Origin: Sulfuricurvum sp.
Lineage (GTDB): Bacteria > Campylobacterota > Campylobacteria > Campylobacterales > Sulfurimonadaceae
Length of the DNA stretch: 64,000 nucleotides
Direction: 5' to 3'
NCBI RefSeq assembly: GCF_030691015.1
Contig: NZ_JAUYFF010000001.1
Span: 124,001-188,000 of the forward strand
Below the pieces are notes generated by a model. The model had not been told where the DNA came from and searched no databases. It saw only the letters and a list, made by a program, of their open reading frames with translations. Positions within the stretch are counted from its first letter, which is position 1; the number at the start of each line of letters is the position of its first letter. This document shows positions 43,142-50,671 of this stretch, in pieces. The translations under genes were made by a program, and so were the position numbers.

Positions 43142-44695
43142 CTATATCAACCCCTCAAAAATTTTGTCAATATTTTCCCCGTAAAAATACTCTTCCAAAA
43201 GCGGACGGATTTTGTATTTCATCACAAACTCATTATCATGATTCCCCATAAAATAAGCGTGCCCGATGAGATAATCACTACCTCTTCGTTCTTTAATGAT
43301 CTCATTAATCTTTTTAACATTTTCAGGCAAAAATTCTTCTATCGGCTCCATTCTCACAAATGTAAAACGGCGGCGTAGTGCAATATCGACGAGTGCAATT
43401 GACTTGTCTGCCGTGTTCATTGTCCCGATGATATAGAGGTTTTTAGGAACACCAAATTGCTCTTTCGAGTATGGCAATGTTACCATCAGTTCATTATCTT
43501 CACCGAGACGTTTATCTTCTTCAAGAAGGGTAATAAGTTCACCAAAAATTTTGGAGATATTTCCTCGATTGATTTCATCGATGATGAGATAATAGTTTTT
43601 TAATTCTGCAATATACTTATTTGTTTCACTACTAGTATCAACTGGTTTAAGAGACTTTTCAAACGTATAAAATTTCTTTAATAATTCCCAAAAATACGTT
43701 GCGTGTTGATCGGCAAGCCCTTGGATATGATCTAAATTTTTGATGTCTTTACGCGATTTAACTTTATGAATATACATATCTTTTAAAATATCAAATCTCA
43801 TACGAATCCCTGAATCATGACGAGACCAATTATCACCTTTATAGCGAAAAGCGTCATCCTCAACTTCAAAAATATACACATTTTCTGTAAGTTCATATTT
43901 GCTTTTTTCATCAATAGCAAGCTGAACATGATCAATAAATTCTTGAAATAATTGATCAAAAGTTTTTTCTTCTTCTAACGTTTGAATTGGTTTGAATGAG
44001 TCAAGTAAGTTTTTCTTAGCTTTATAAGAAATATTTTTAAAAATACCATCTTCTCGAACTATTTTACCATCCTCATTCGGTCTAAATCCTTCAACAAAAT
44101 CTTCATAACTGTAACTTTGATGAAAGGTCAAGAACTGATAACGCCCTTCTTTTTTGACATTATCAAAAGTTTCAATTTCATAATCTTGATCCATTAATGT
44201 ATCGAGGCTATCACCCTTTTCAAGAATCGAAATTAGCTGTTTATGTGAGTAGGTCTTACCGACACCAGGAGGACCATACAAAATTATATTTTTTGGATTT
44301 TCAATTACTTCATCATCCTCATCATTTTCCGAAATACTAGATACTTCAACAAAATTCGATGTAATGTGATAATTCAATTCAGATATTTTTTTTAAAACAT
44401 TTGGAAAATTGGTACCCCACTGATTGCATATAAATATATTTTCATTAGAGATTTTTATAGGTGCCTCAAAATAGCGAAATTCTCCTGTCTGCGTACGGCT
44501 AACAAAGTTGTCATATTCATTCTGTAACAAACAAACTTTATAACTTCTATGCATCGAATTAAATTCATTTTTGAGTTCATTAACAGATATATTTGGATGA
44601 TCTTCAATATATTTTTTAATTACTTCATAAACAAGTTGACGTTTCGAAAGTCTCTCTTTGCCATTAAAATTAAATTTCTTTGTATCCCTTGCCAT
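43142..44695 (-). CDS. mcrB: McrB-type AAA+ restriction ATPase/GTPase
   Basis: A 517-residue protein. The N-terminal part (about 1-130) is an unrecognised winged-helix-like DNA or modified-base reader. The AAA+ core has Walker A GPPGVGKT (141-148), Walker B LIIDEINRGNISKIFGEL and the McrB signature MNTADKSIALVD followed by IALRRRF. McrB rings translocate DNA and drive McrC cleavage of modified foreign DNA (type IV restriction). The N-terminal reader sets which modification is recognised and is unlike EcoKMcrB by eye. It directly follows mcrC. AT-rich. Confidence 0.85.
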   Translation of the reverse strand: MARDTKKFNFNGKERLSKRQLVYEVIKKYIEDHPNISVNELKNEFNSMHRSYKVCLLQNEYDNFVSRTQTGEFRYFEAPIKISNENIFICNQWGTNFPNVLKKISELNYHITSNFVEVSSISENDEDDEVIENPKNIILYGPPGVGKTYSHKQLISILEKGDSLDTLMDQDYEIETFDNVKKEGRYQFLTFHQSYSYEDFVEGFRPNEDGKIVREDGIFKNISYKAKKNLLDSFKPIQTLEEEKTFDQLFQEFIDHVQLAIDEKSKYELTENVYIFEVEDDAFRYKGDNWSRHDSGIRMRFDILKDMYIHKVKSRKDIKNLDHIQGLADQHATYFWELLKKFYTFEKSLKPVDTSSETNKYIAELKNYYLIIDEINRGNISKIFGELITLLEEDKRLGEDNELMVTLPYSKEQFGVPKNLYIIGTMNTADKSIALVDIALRRRFTFVRMEPIEEFLPENVKKINEIIKERRGSDYLIGHAYFMGNHDNEFVMKYKIRPLLEEYFYGENIDKIFEGLI

Positions 44696-45817
44696 CTATA
44701 AAACCTCTTTCATTTTATTTTTTATCTCTTCAATATAATTCTTATAACTTGTCGCATCAGACTGCAACTCTACGCTTCGCATTTTTAGCATCACACTTTC
44801 TCCCTGTTTCCCTAAATAAAGAGGCTTAGAATCACATAAATCGATTAAATGCTTCGGATAGAGCAACATCGTTTGATCGATTTTATAGTTTTTCCCATAC
44901 ACGTACATCTGATATTTATCATCCCGCTTCAACTCATCTTTGCCATTGACCTTTTTATACTTCGTATCGACAATAAGACAATTAGGGATCAAAATATCGG
45001 GTTTGAGTTTGAGATTACCGAAATTATTTTCGGCTTGGATTATTGCTGTCGGCTCAATAGTTCGGACGATTTTGCCGATAAACTGCTCAAATAGCACGTT
45101 CATATCAAACATAAATGCCCACTCATTTGCTCCAGCTTTGTCAAAACGAATATTGAGATTTTGAAGGATGAGCAGAGCGATTTTATAAAGATGTCGAAAC
45201 CTCTCATTAAGCCGATACCAATGATAGGTTGTATGAGGATTATAATAGGGAGTAACCTCATCGAACATCAGATTAAGCATCCCTAGCTGTCGTCTATTAT
45301 CGGCACTGTTAGTAATGCGACGACATACATTGACCGTATATGCGAAAAGTGCATTGAGAGGATTATCGGGACTAAACTCATCGTATTCACAATAAATTTT
45401 GTCCCGCACGAAATTTGTCCGTGCATCCATCCCAACCATAAAACGTCCCCTCATCACTCGAAGGTTATCTTGCACCGAGATATACTCGCGATACATCCCT
45501 TTTTCAACTTCACGTATCAGTTCACGTGAGAAAATCGAGATCAATAGTTCTAAAATCGGACTTTTTTCGGTATCGGTAGAAGAAATACTTTCATCCACTT
45601 TTAAATCATAAACATACGAGAGCATATAGGTGAGATAACGAAGATTAGCGACATCATTATGTTTGTCAATTTTTGGAAGAATTGTTAGAGTTTGATTACT
45701 GATTTTAAGCGCACCGCAATATTGAGTTGCTTTGACCTCACCCCATTTCTCAGAGAAATAGCATTGAAATTCAGTTGGAATAAAAAGGTTTATTTTTTCA
45801 TATTCGTGTACAATCAT
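44696..45817 (-). CDS. mcrC: McrC-type restriction endonuclease subunit
   Basis: A 373-residue protein with a PD-(D/E)XK nuclease core near residues 275-300: LKPDILIPN then IVDTKYKK (D and DxK residues). The N-terminal half is the McrC specificity/assembly domain. It pairs with McrB, whose ATG follows without a gap. Order is mcrC-mcrB, reverse of E. coli. TATAAT (45826-45831, minus) lies only eight bases from the ATG, suggesting a leaderless message. AT-rich relative to flanking genes. Confidence 0.83.
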   Translation of the reverse strand: MIVHEYEKINLFIPTEFQCYFSEKWGEVKATQYCGALKISNQTLTILPKIDKHNDVANLRYLTYMLSYVYDLKVDESISSTDTEKSPILELLISIFSRELIREVEKGMYREYISVQDNLRVMRGRFMVGMDARTNFVRDKIYCEYDEFSPDNPLNALFAYTVNVCRRITNSADNRRQLGMLNLMFDEVTPYYNPHTTYHWYRLNERFRHLYKIALLILQNLNIRFDKAGANEWAFMFDMNVLFEQFIGKIVRTIEPTAIIQAENNFGNLKLKPDILIPNCLIVDTKYKKVNGKDELKRDDKYQMYVYGKNYKIDQTMLLYPKHLIDLCDSKPLYLGKQGESVMLKMRSVELQSDATSYKNYIEEIKNKMKEVL

Positions 45818-45870
45818 TGATAACTATTATACACTTTTTCTTGCAAAGCTAAATTATAAAAATGGGATTT

Positions 45871-45896
45871 AGATTGCGGATCAAGTCCGCAATGAC
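45871..45896 (-). repeat. Palindromic repeat, copy 6
   Basis: AG-ATTGCGGA-TCAAG-TCCGCAAT-GAC: the same frame inverted with a third arm pair. A short palindrome TGACAGAAGCTGTCA (45893-45907) overlaps its edge. It bounds the island next to the biotin carboxylase gene. Confidence 0.72.
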
Positions 45897-45928
45897 AGAA
45901 GCTGTCATCTACGGAATGAAAAAAAAAT

Positions 45929-47386
45929 TTAGTGGCGAACGTTGAGATTGTTTTTGTTGATTGCTTCGATAACAGCGGCAATGTGTTTCATTTTAGCCTC
46001 TTCGTCATCCATGTTGTGGATCGCATCGAGATTAAAGTGTTGCAATTTGGTATCAAGATACCCTGTATCGAGTTCCCCTTTGATAAAGTGCTCATCACGG
46101 ACAATTTGACGGTGAAGAGGGATATTCGTCGGAACACCCTCGATAAGAAATTCATCCAAAGCACGACGTGCTTTACGCACCGCATCTTCCCATGTCAAAG
46201 CCGTAACGATCAGTTTTCCGATCATTGAATCGTAATTTGAGGGAATTTGATAGTTAGTATACGCCATAGAGTCCAAACGAACCCCAGGACCACCCGGTGC
46301 AAGATAGTTGGTTATTAGACCCGGTGATGGGACAAATCCTAATTTCGGATTCTCCGCATTGATACGGAATTCAATAGCGTATCCGCGGAATTTAATCTCT
46401 TCTTGCAAAAATTTAAGCGGGTCGCCTTCGGCAATTTGAATCATACGTTGAATCAAATCGATCCCCGAAATCGCTTCGGTAACCGGATGTTCAACTTGAA
46501 CACGAGTGTTCATCTCGATAAAGTAGATATTGTCATCTTGGTCAACCAGATACTCGATAGTACCGACGCTCTCATACCCTAGTTTAAACATCGCTTTGGT
46601 CGAAATACGATACAACTCGCGGCGAGTTTCTTCGTTCAATAACGGTGAAGGAGCGATTTCGATCACCTTTTGGTGACGACGTTGAATCGAGCAATCACGA
46701 TCTCCGAGATGGACAACGTTACCGTATTTATCGGCAACGATTTGGATCTCAATGTGACGCGGATTTTTGAGGTATTTTTCGATGAAAACTTCACCACGGC
46801 TAAAGAAACGCAATGCTTCATTAGTAGCTGACTCGTACATCTCTTTAAAATCAGCCGCTTTCTCAACAATACGCATACCGCGTCCACCGCCGCCGAAAGC
46901 CGCTTTGATAATGATTGGAAATCCGATACCGGTTGCAATTTTTTCGGCATCATCGATATTATCGATCGGCTCATCCGTACCCGGAAGCATCGGAACACCG
47001 ACAGCGCGCATCGCTACTTTAGACGCCATTTTATCTCCGAAAAGGGCGATATGCTCCGGTTTCGGTCCGATAAAGATAATGTCGTTATCGATACACGCTT
47101 GTGCAAATTCAGCACTTTCTGATAAAAATCCGTATCCCGGATGGATTGCATCACAATCAGCTTTTTTAGCCAATGAGATGATACGGTCATAATCAAGATA
47201 TGCGGCGATAGGATCACCCATAATCGGATAACACTCATCGGCTTTACGAACCCAAACACCGTTAACGTCTGCTTCTGAAAAGACAACGACACTTTTAATT
47301 TCCAACTCTTTACAAGCACGAATAATACGAAGTGCGATTTCACCACGGTTTGCAATCAATACTTTGCTGATCTTTTTAGTTTTCAC
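45929..47386 (-). CDS. Biotin carboxylase (AccC or pyruvate carboxylase subunit A)
   Basis: A 485-residue ATP-grasp enzyme carboxylating biotin with bicarbonate. It has the biotin-carboxylase N lobe (IANRGEIALRIIRACKEL), the glycine loop AAFGGGGRGMR, HLGDRDCSIQRRHQK and FIEMNTRVQVEHPVTE. It is about 35 residues longer than typical AccC, with a C-terminal extension, so it could be the pyruvate carboxylase A subunit used by Campylobacterota. No partner (accB or biotin-lipoyl protein) is nearby to decide. Separate promoter at 47459-47487. Confidence 0.85.
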   Translation of the reverse strand: MKTKKISKVLIANRGEIALRIIRACKELEIKSVVVFSEADVNGVWVRKADECYPIMGDPIAAYLDYDRIISLAKKADCDAIHPGYGFLSESAEFAQACIDNDIIFIGPKPEHIALFGDKMASKVAMRAVGVPMLPGTDEPIDNIDDAEKIATGIGFPIIIKAAFGGGGRGMRIVEKAADFKEMYESATNEALRFFSRGEVFIEKYLKNPRHIEIQIVADKYGNVVHLGDRDCSIQRRHQKVIEIAPSPLLNEETRRELYRISTKAMFKLGYESVGTIEYLVDQDDNIYFIEMNTRVQVEHPVTEAISGIDLIQRMIQIAEGDPLKFLQEEIKFRGYAIEFRINAENPKLGFVPSPGLITNYLAPGGPGVRLDSMAYTNYQIPSNYDSMIGKLIVTALTWEDAVRKARRALDEFLIEGVPTNIPLHRQIVRDEHFIKGELDTGYLDTKLQHFNLDAIHNMDDEEAKMKHIAAVIEAINKNNLNVRH

Positions 47387-47458
47387 TTATTTCCTCGCTT
47401 GAACATCTTGGAGTATTTTAGGCTCTTAAGATACCCGATATCTTGATTTAAAAATGAA

Positions 47459-47487
47459 ATTATAGGATAAATCTGCTGTTTATGCAA
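47459..47487 (-). promoter_or_regulatory. Promoter of the biotin carboxylase gene
   Basis: On the minus strand TTGCAT (47482-47487) and TATAAT (47459-47464) with a 17-base spacer; the message leader is about 70 bases. Confidence 0.65.
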
Positions 47488-47563
47488 AATTTTTTAACCT
47501 CCTACAAAAACATCAAACGAAGCACGTCTATTTTCTCTATCCTTATTGAATCACTCATGATTA

Positions 47564-47592
47564 TTGGATAATAAAAAATTTGCTATTATAAT
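47564..47592 (+). promoter_or_regulatory. Promoter of cysK
   Basis: TTGGAT (47564-47569) and TATAAT (47587-47592), 17-base spacer. It diverges from the biotin carboxylase promoter across about 70 bases. Confidence 0.7.
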
Positions 47593-47616
47593 GGCTAAAA
47601 AACAGGGATACATTTT

Positions 47617-48540
47617 ATGAAAATCGCGGCAAATATCACTGAACTCATCGGCAATACTCCTCTCGTACGGCTCAACGGCCCCTCATCCACAAGCGGAGCG
47701 ACTATTTTGGGAAAATGCGAATTTATGAATCCGACCAGTTCTGTCAAAGACCGTATCGGATTTAATATGATTCAAAGTGCTATGAAAGAGGGGAAAATCA
47801 ATGCCGACACCCTTATTATTGAACCTACCAGCGGCAACACCGGTATTGCACTTGCCTCTATCTGCGCCGCTTTGGGACTTAACCTTACCCTTACAATGCC
47901 TGAGTCAATGTCAATTGAACGCCGCAATCTTCTCAAAGCCCTCGGAGCCAACCTCGTCCTCACTCCTGCCGCAGCGGGGATGAAAGGGGCTATTGATGAA
48001 GCCAACGCATTAGTCGCTTCCAATCCCAATGCGCTTGTTTTACAACAATTCGCCAATCCCGCCAATCCTGCTATTCACCGCATTACGACGGCACAAGAGA
48101 TTCTCAGCGACACAGACGGAAATGTTGATATTTTCATAGCCGCCGTCGGAACGGGAGGAACGCTTACCGGAACCGGAGAGGCACTTCGAGCCGTATTACC
48201 GAATGTCCAAATTATCGCTGTGGAGCCCAAAGATTCTCCCGTCCTCTCTGGGGGAAAACCGGGACCCCATAAAATACAGGGAATCGGTGCAGGATTCATC
48301 CCGGATGTTCTCAATACAACTCTTTACAATGAAATCATTACCGTTAGTAACGAAGAAGCCATAGCTGCTTCCAAAGCACTCGCTAAAACCGAAGGGCTCC
48401 TCGTCGGAATCTCTGCAGGAGCCAACGTTCACGCCGCAGCACTTGTTGCGGCACGTCCGGAGAACAAAGGAAAAACCATTGTCACGATTTTATGCGATAC
48501 GGCTGAACGTTATTTGAGTACCCCATTGTTTGAAGCGTAA
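47617..48540 (+). CDS. cysK: Cysteine synthase (O-acetylserine sulfhydrylase)
   Basis: A 307-residue PLP enzyme making cysteine from O-acetylserine and sulfide, a natural sink for sulfide in a sulfur oxidiser. The PLP lysine is K44 in SSVKDRIG, the substrate loop is TSGNTGIAL and the phosphate-binding loop GTGGTLTGTG. CysK rather than CysM is preferred by length and the C-terminal TILCDTAERYLST. Its stop abuts the next ATG, so the two are coupled. AGGGA precedes the start. Confidence 0.92.
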   Translation: MKIAANITELIGNTPLVRLNGPSSTSGATILGKCEFMNPTSSVKDRIGFNMIQSAMKEGKINADTLIIEPTSGNTGIALASICAALGLNLTLTMPESMSIERRNLLKALGANLVLTPAAAGMKGAIDEANALVASNPNALVLQQFANPANPAIHRITTAQEILSDTDGNVDIFIAAVGTGGTLTGTGEALRAVLPNVQIIAVEPKDSPVLSGGKPGPHKIQGIGAGFIPDVLNTTLYNEIITVSNEEAIAASKALAKTEGLLVGISAGANVHAAALVAARPENKGKTIVTILCDTAERYLSTPLFEA

Positions 48541-49110
48541 ATGCTTTTAGAAACCATTCGTTGTGAAGGGGGAGAAGCTCTACACCTCCCCTATCATCAA
48601 AAACGGTTGGAAAAATCGTCTCAAGTGCTCGGTATTCATCAAAAGTATGATTTACAAACGCTAATAGCCCCTCCCGATCAAGAGCTATACCGATGCCGCT
48701 TTCTCTATGACGCAAACGGATATACCATTGAGTATCATCCCTATACCCCAAAAAAAATTGCTTCACTCAAACTTCTCATCTGCGATACAATCGAATATCC
48801 CCTTAAATACTCAGAGCGCGAACAACTTACTGCGTTATTTGAACAGCGTGAAGATTGTGATGATGTTCTCATTGTTAAAAATAATCATCTAACTGATACC
48901 ACCATCGCCAACATTGCCCTCTTCATAAAAGGACAATGGCTCACTCCCGAATCTCCGCTGTTAGAGGGGACAACACGGGAACGTTTACTCGATGAAAAAT
49001 TTCTCACCCTCGCCCCCCTGAGCGCTGAGGATATCGGCCGAGCTAGCAAGGTCGCCTTTATGAATGCGATGGTAGGGTTCATTGAAGTCGAAAATGGTAT
49101 AATTATCTAA
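48541..49110 (+). CDS. Aminotransferase class IV / PabC-like protein
   Basis: A 189-residue, truncated-looking fold-type IV PLP protein. The PLP lysine is K89 in EYPLKYSERE; LTDTTIANIALF and LLEGTTRERLLDEK contact the cofactor phosphate. The closest role is 4-amino-4-deoxychorismate lyase (PabC) in folate synthesis, but it is shorter than E. coli PabC (269), like other compact Campylobacterota forms. Begins immediately after cysK. Function inferred. Confidence 0.7.
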   Translation: MLLETIRCEGGEALHLPYHQKRLEKSSQVLGIHQKYDLQTLIAPPDQELYRCRFLYDANGYTIEYHPYTPKKIASLKLLICDTIEYPLKYSEREQLTALFEQREDCDDVLIVKNNHLTDTTIANIALFIKGQWLTPESPLLEGTTRERLLDEKFLTLAPLSAEDIGRASKVAFMNAMVGFIEVENGIII

Positions 49111-49135
49111 TTTTATACAACACAGGTCTGCCGTT

Positions 49136-49597
49136 ATGTTATTCGATATTATTAAAAGCTCTTCATTTTCTCGCTTGATGGAAAATCATCTTCGAGATAT
49201 GCTTATTTACCTGTTCGAAAACGACCAGAATTTCGGCATCTTATGCAAAATCGACCACGTTACCTTTGATCCCCCCCTCCCAAAACATCTTAACGATGAA
49301 TTTCGGGCGATGACCCTCTTTTTTCTAGCGGGGTATACGTTTGAGAGTGCAAGAATCGATAATGATACTTTAATTTTTGAAGCAGGTTTCGGCCACGAAA
49401 ACATAGGGAGCTTTGTCTCGGTTCCGCTGCTATCGATCGTTCAAATTATTATCGATGATACACCGGCATTTGTTAACTTGGCATTGCCGCAAGAACAACA
49501 CCCTATTATCAATATTGAAAAGCATGAAGGGGTTCAAAATTCGATGAGCGCACTGCTCGCGAATCCCGAAAATCAGAAGTTTTTGAAGAAAAAGTAA
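49136..49597 (+). CDS. Possible SspB-like ClpX adaptor (unproven)
   Basis: A 153-residue protein not matched to a named family with certainty. The stretch LIFEAGFGHENIGSFVSVPL followed by LSIVQIIIDD resembles the end of the SspB substrate-binding domain (ISFSARFGG..VxVPLAAVLAIYA), and the opening helix MLIYLFENDQNFG also fits. SspB delivers ssrA-tagged proteins to ClpXP, and smpB is present later in the window. The C-terminal tail is polar and Lys-rich, as ClpX-binding tails often are. Similarity is by eye. Confidence 0.5.
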   Translation: MLFDIIKSSSFSRLMENHLRDMLIYLFENDQNFGILCKIDHVTFDPPLPKHLNDEFRAMTLFFLAGYTFESARIDNDTLIFEAGFGHENIGSFVSVPLLSIVQIIIDDTPAFVNLALPQEQHPIINIEKHEGVQNSMSALLANPENQKFLKKK

Positions 49598-49598
49598 A

Positions 49599-49622
49599 GG
49601 GTGAAGTTTATAACTTCAACCC
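49599..49622. terminator. Shared hairpin between converging genes
   Basis: GGGT-GAAGTT, loop TAT, AACTTC-AACCC (one bulged A). On the minus strand a U-rich run TTTACTTTTT follows, so it most likely ends the LysR-family transcript. It overlaps the LysR stop codon. Confidence 0.65.
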
Positions 49623-50507
49623 TAATAAATAGGTAACTACGTTGTCAATAAACGCATCGTGTTTGCGTTCTTTGCTGTAAGCGATATAAAATTTACGTTT
49701 GATTTTGAAATTTTTAATCCGCGCTTCAAACAATTTTCCCTCTTCCACTTCATCGCTGATAACATGACGAGAGATAACGGAGACGACCGGACGGGCTGAA
49801 TCTTTAGGGGAACGCATCAACGTCTCTTTAATCGCCGTGGAACTCGCAACTACTCCGATGACACTGAAGCCTGAGCACTCAACGCCGATCTCTTCGAACA
49901 CTTCGGAAGTTAATTTACGCGTATGCGAGTTTTCATCTCGACAGATCCAGTCAAATTTATACATATCTTCTTTACGAAGCTGTTTAGGAATGGGCTGATT
50001 GGAAAAAATCACCAACTCGTCCTCTTCCCATTCGCGGTAAATCAGCCCGTCTTTAAATACCGGGGATTCGATAAGGGCGATATCGATCTTTTTATCCAAA
50101 AGCTGATCAATGATCTCTTCTGAAAATGCAACACGGATATGGACTTCATTATTGATCTTCTCTTTAAGCTGCCCGATATACGAGGGGAGAACATAGTTCC
50201 CGATTGCGTATGATGCTCCGACGATGAACGTAAACTCTTTACTGATAATTTTAAGAAGTTCTTTCTCGCTTGATTGAATCGCTTTTTCTAACTTAGTAGC
50301 AATGCGAAAAAGATCTTCTCCCTCTTTTGTAAGCTTAATACCGTTCTTTTTACGTTCAACAACACGAGTATCGAGATAATCCTCAATAAATTTGATCTGC
50401 TGTGTAACGGCAGGCTGAGAAATCCCGAGTTTTGCGGATGCTTTGGAAAAACTTTTTTCCCGAACCACCGTTAAAAACGTCATAAGTTTGGCAAAATCTT
50501 TTAACAT
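49608..50507 (-). CDS. LysR-family transcriptional regulator
   Basis: A 299-residue regulator with an N-terminal winged helix-turn-helix (about 1-60, SFSKASAKLGISQPAVTQQI) and a periplasmic-binding-type effector domain (about 90-295). Sequence alone does not give the ligand. CysB-type control of cysK is a tempting guess because cysK lies nearby, but the two are separated by two genes. Promoter at 50539-50567, message ending in a shared hairpin. Confidence 0.9.
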   Translation of the reverse strand: MLKDFAKLMTFLTVVREKSFSKASAKLGISQPAVTQQIKFIEDYLDTRVVERKKNGIKLTKEGEDLFRIATKLEKAIQSSEKELLKIISKEFTFIVGASYAIGNYVLPSYIGQLKEKINNEVHIRVAFSEEIIDQLLDKKIDIALIESPVFKDGLIYREWEEDELVIFSNQPIPKQLRKEDMYKFDWICRDENSHTRKLTSEVFEEIGVECSGFSVIGVVASSTAIKETLMRSPKDSARPVVSVISRHVISDEVEEGKLFEARIKNFKIKRKFYIAYSKERKHDAFIDNVVTYLLGLKL

Positions 50508-50538
50508 AATAATTCCTATAAGCTGAATGAATAGCAGT

Positions 50539-50567
50539 ATTATAACTCATTATTATAACCAATGCAA
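50539..50567 (-). promoter_or_regulatory. Promoter of the LysR gene
   Basis: Minus strand TTGCAT (50562-50567) and TATAAT (50539-50544), 17-base spacer. A further TATAAT-like copy lies inside the spacer. Confidence 0.65.
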
Positions 50568-50607
50568 GAGTTTTGCTATAGCGTTTGTCTCTCCAAGCCT
50601 CAAGGAA

Positions 50608-50636
50608 TTTAAATAATAGAAAAGTTGGGCTATAAT
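50608..50636 (+). promoter_or_regulatory. Promoter of the UvrD/PcrA operon
   Basis: TATAAT (50631-50636), with a weak -35 TTTAAA (50608-50613) at 17 bases. The start point is about 30 bases before the helicase ATG. Confidence 0.55.
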
Positions 50637-50671
50637 AATTTAACTATTAATACAAGCAAGGCAATAACGGT

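Noticed and set aside
45893-45907. TGACAGAAGCTGTCA palindrome as a separate operator
   Set aside because: It overlaps the edge of repeat copy 6 and may simply be part of a damaged neighbouring copy.
46767-47192. Plus-strand frame within the biotin carboxylase gene
   Set aside because: Low-complexity antisense reading of a highly conserved enzyme; no ribosome site.
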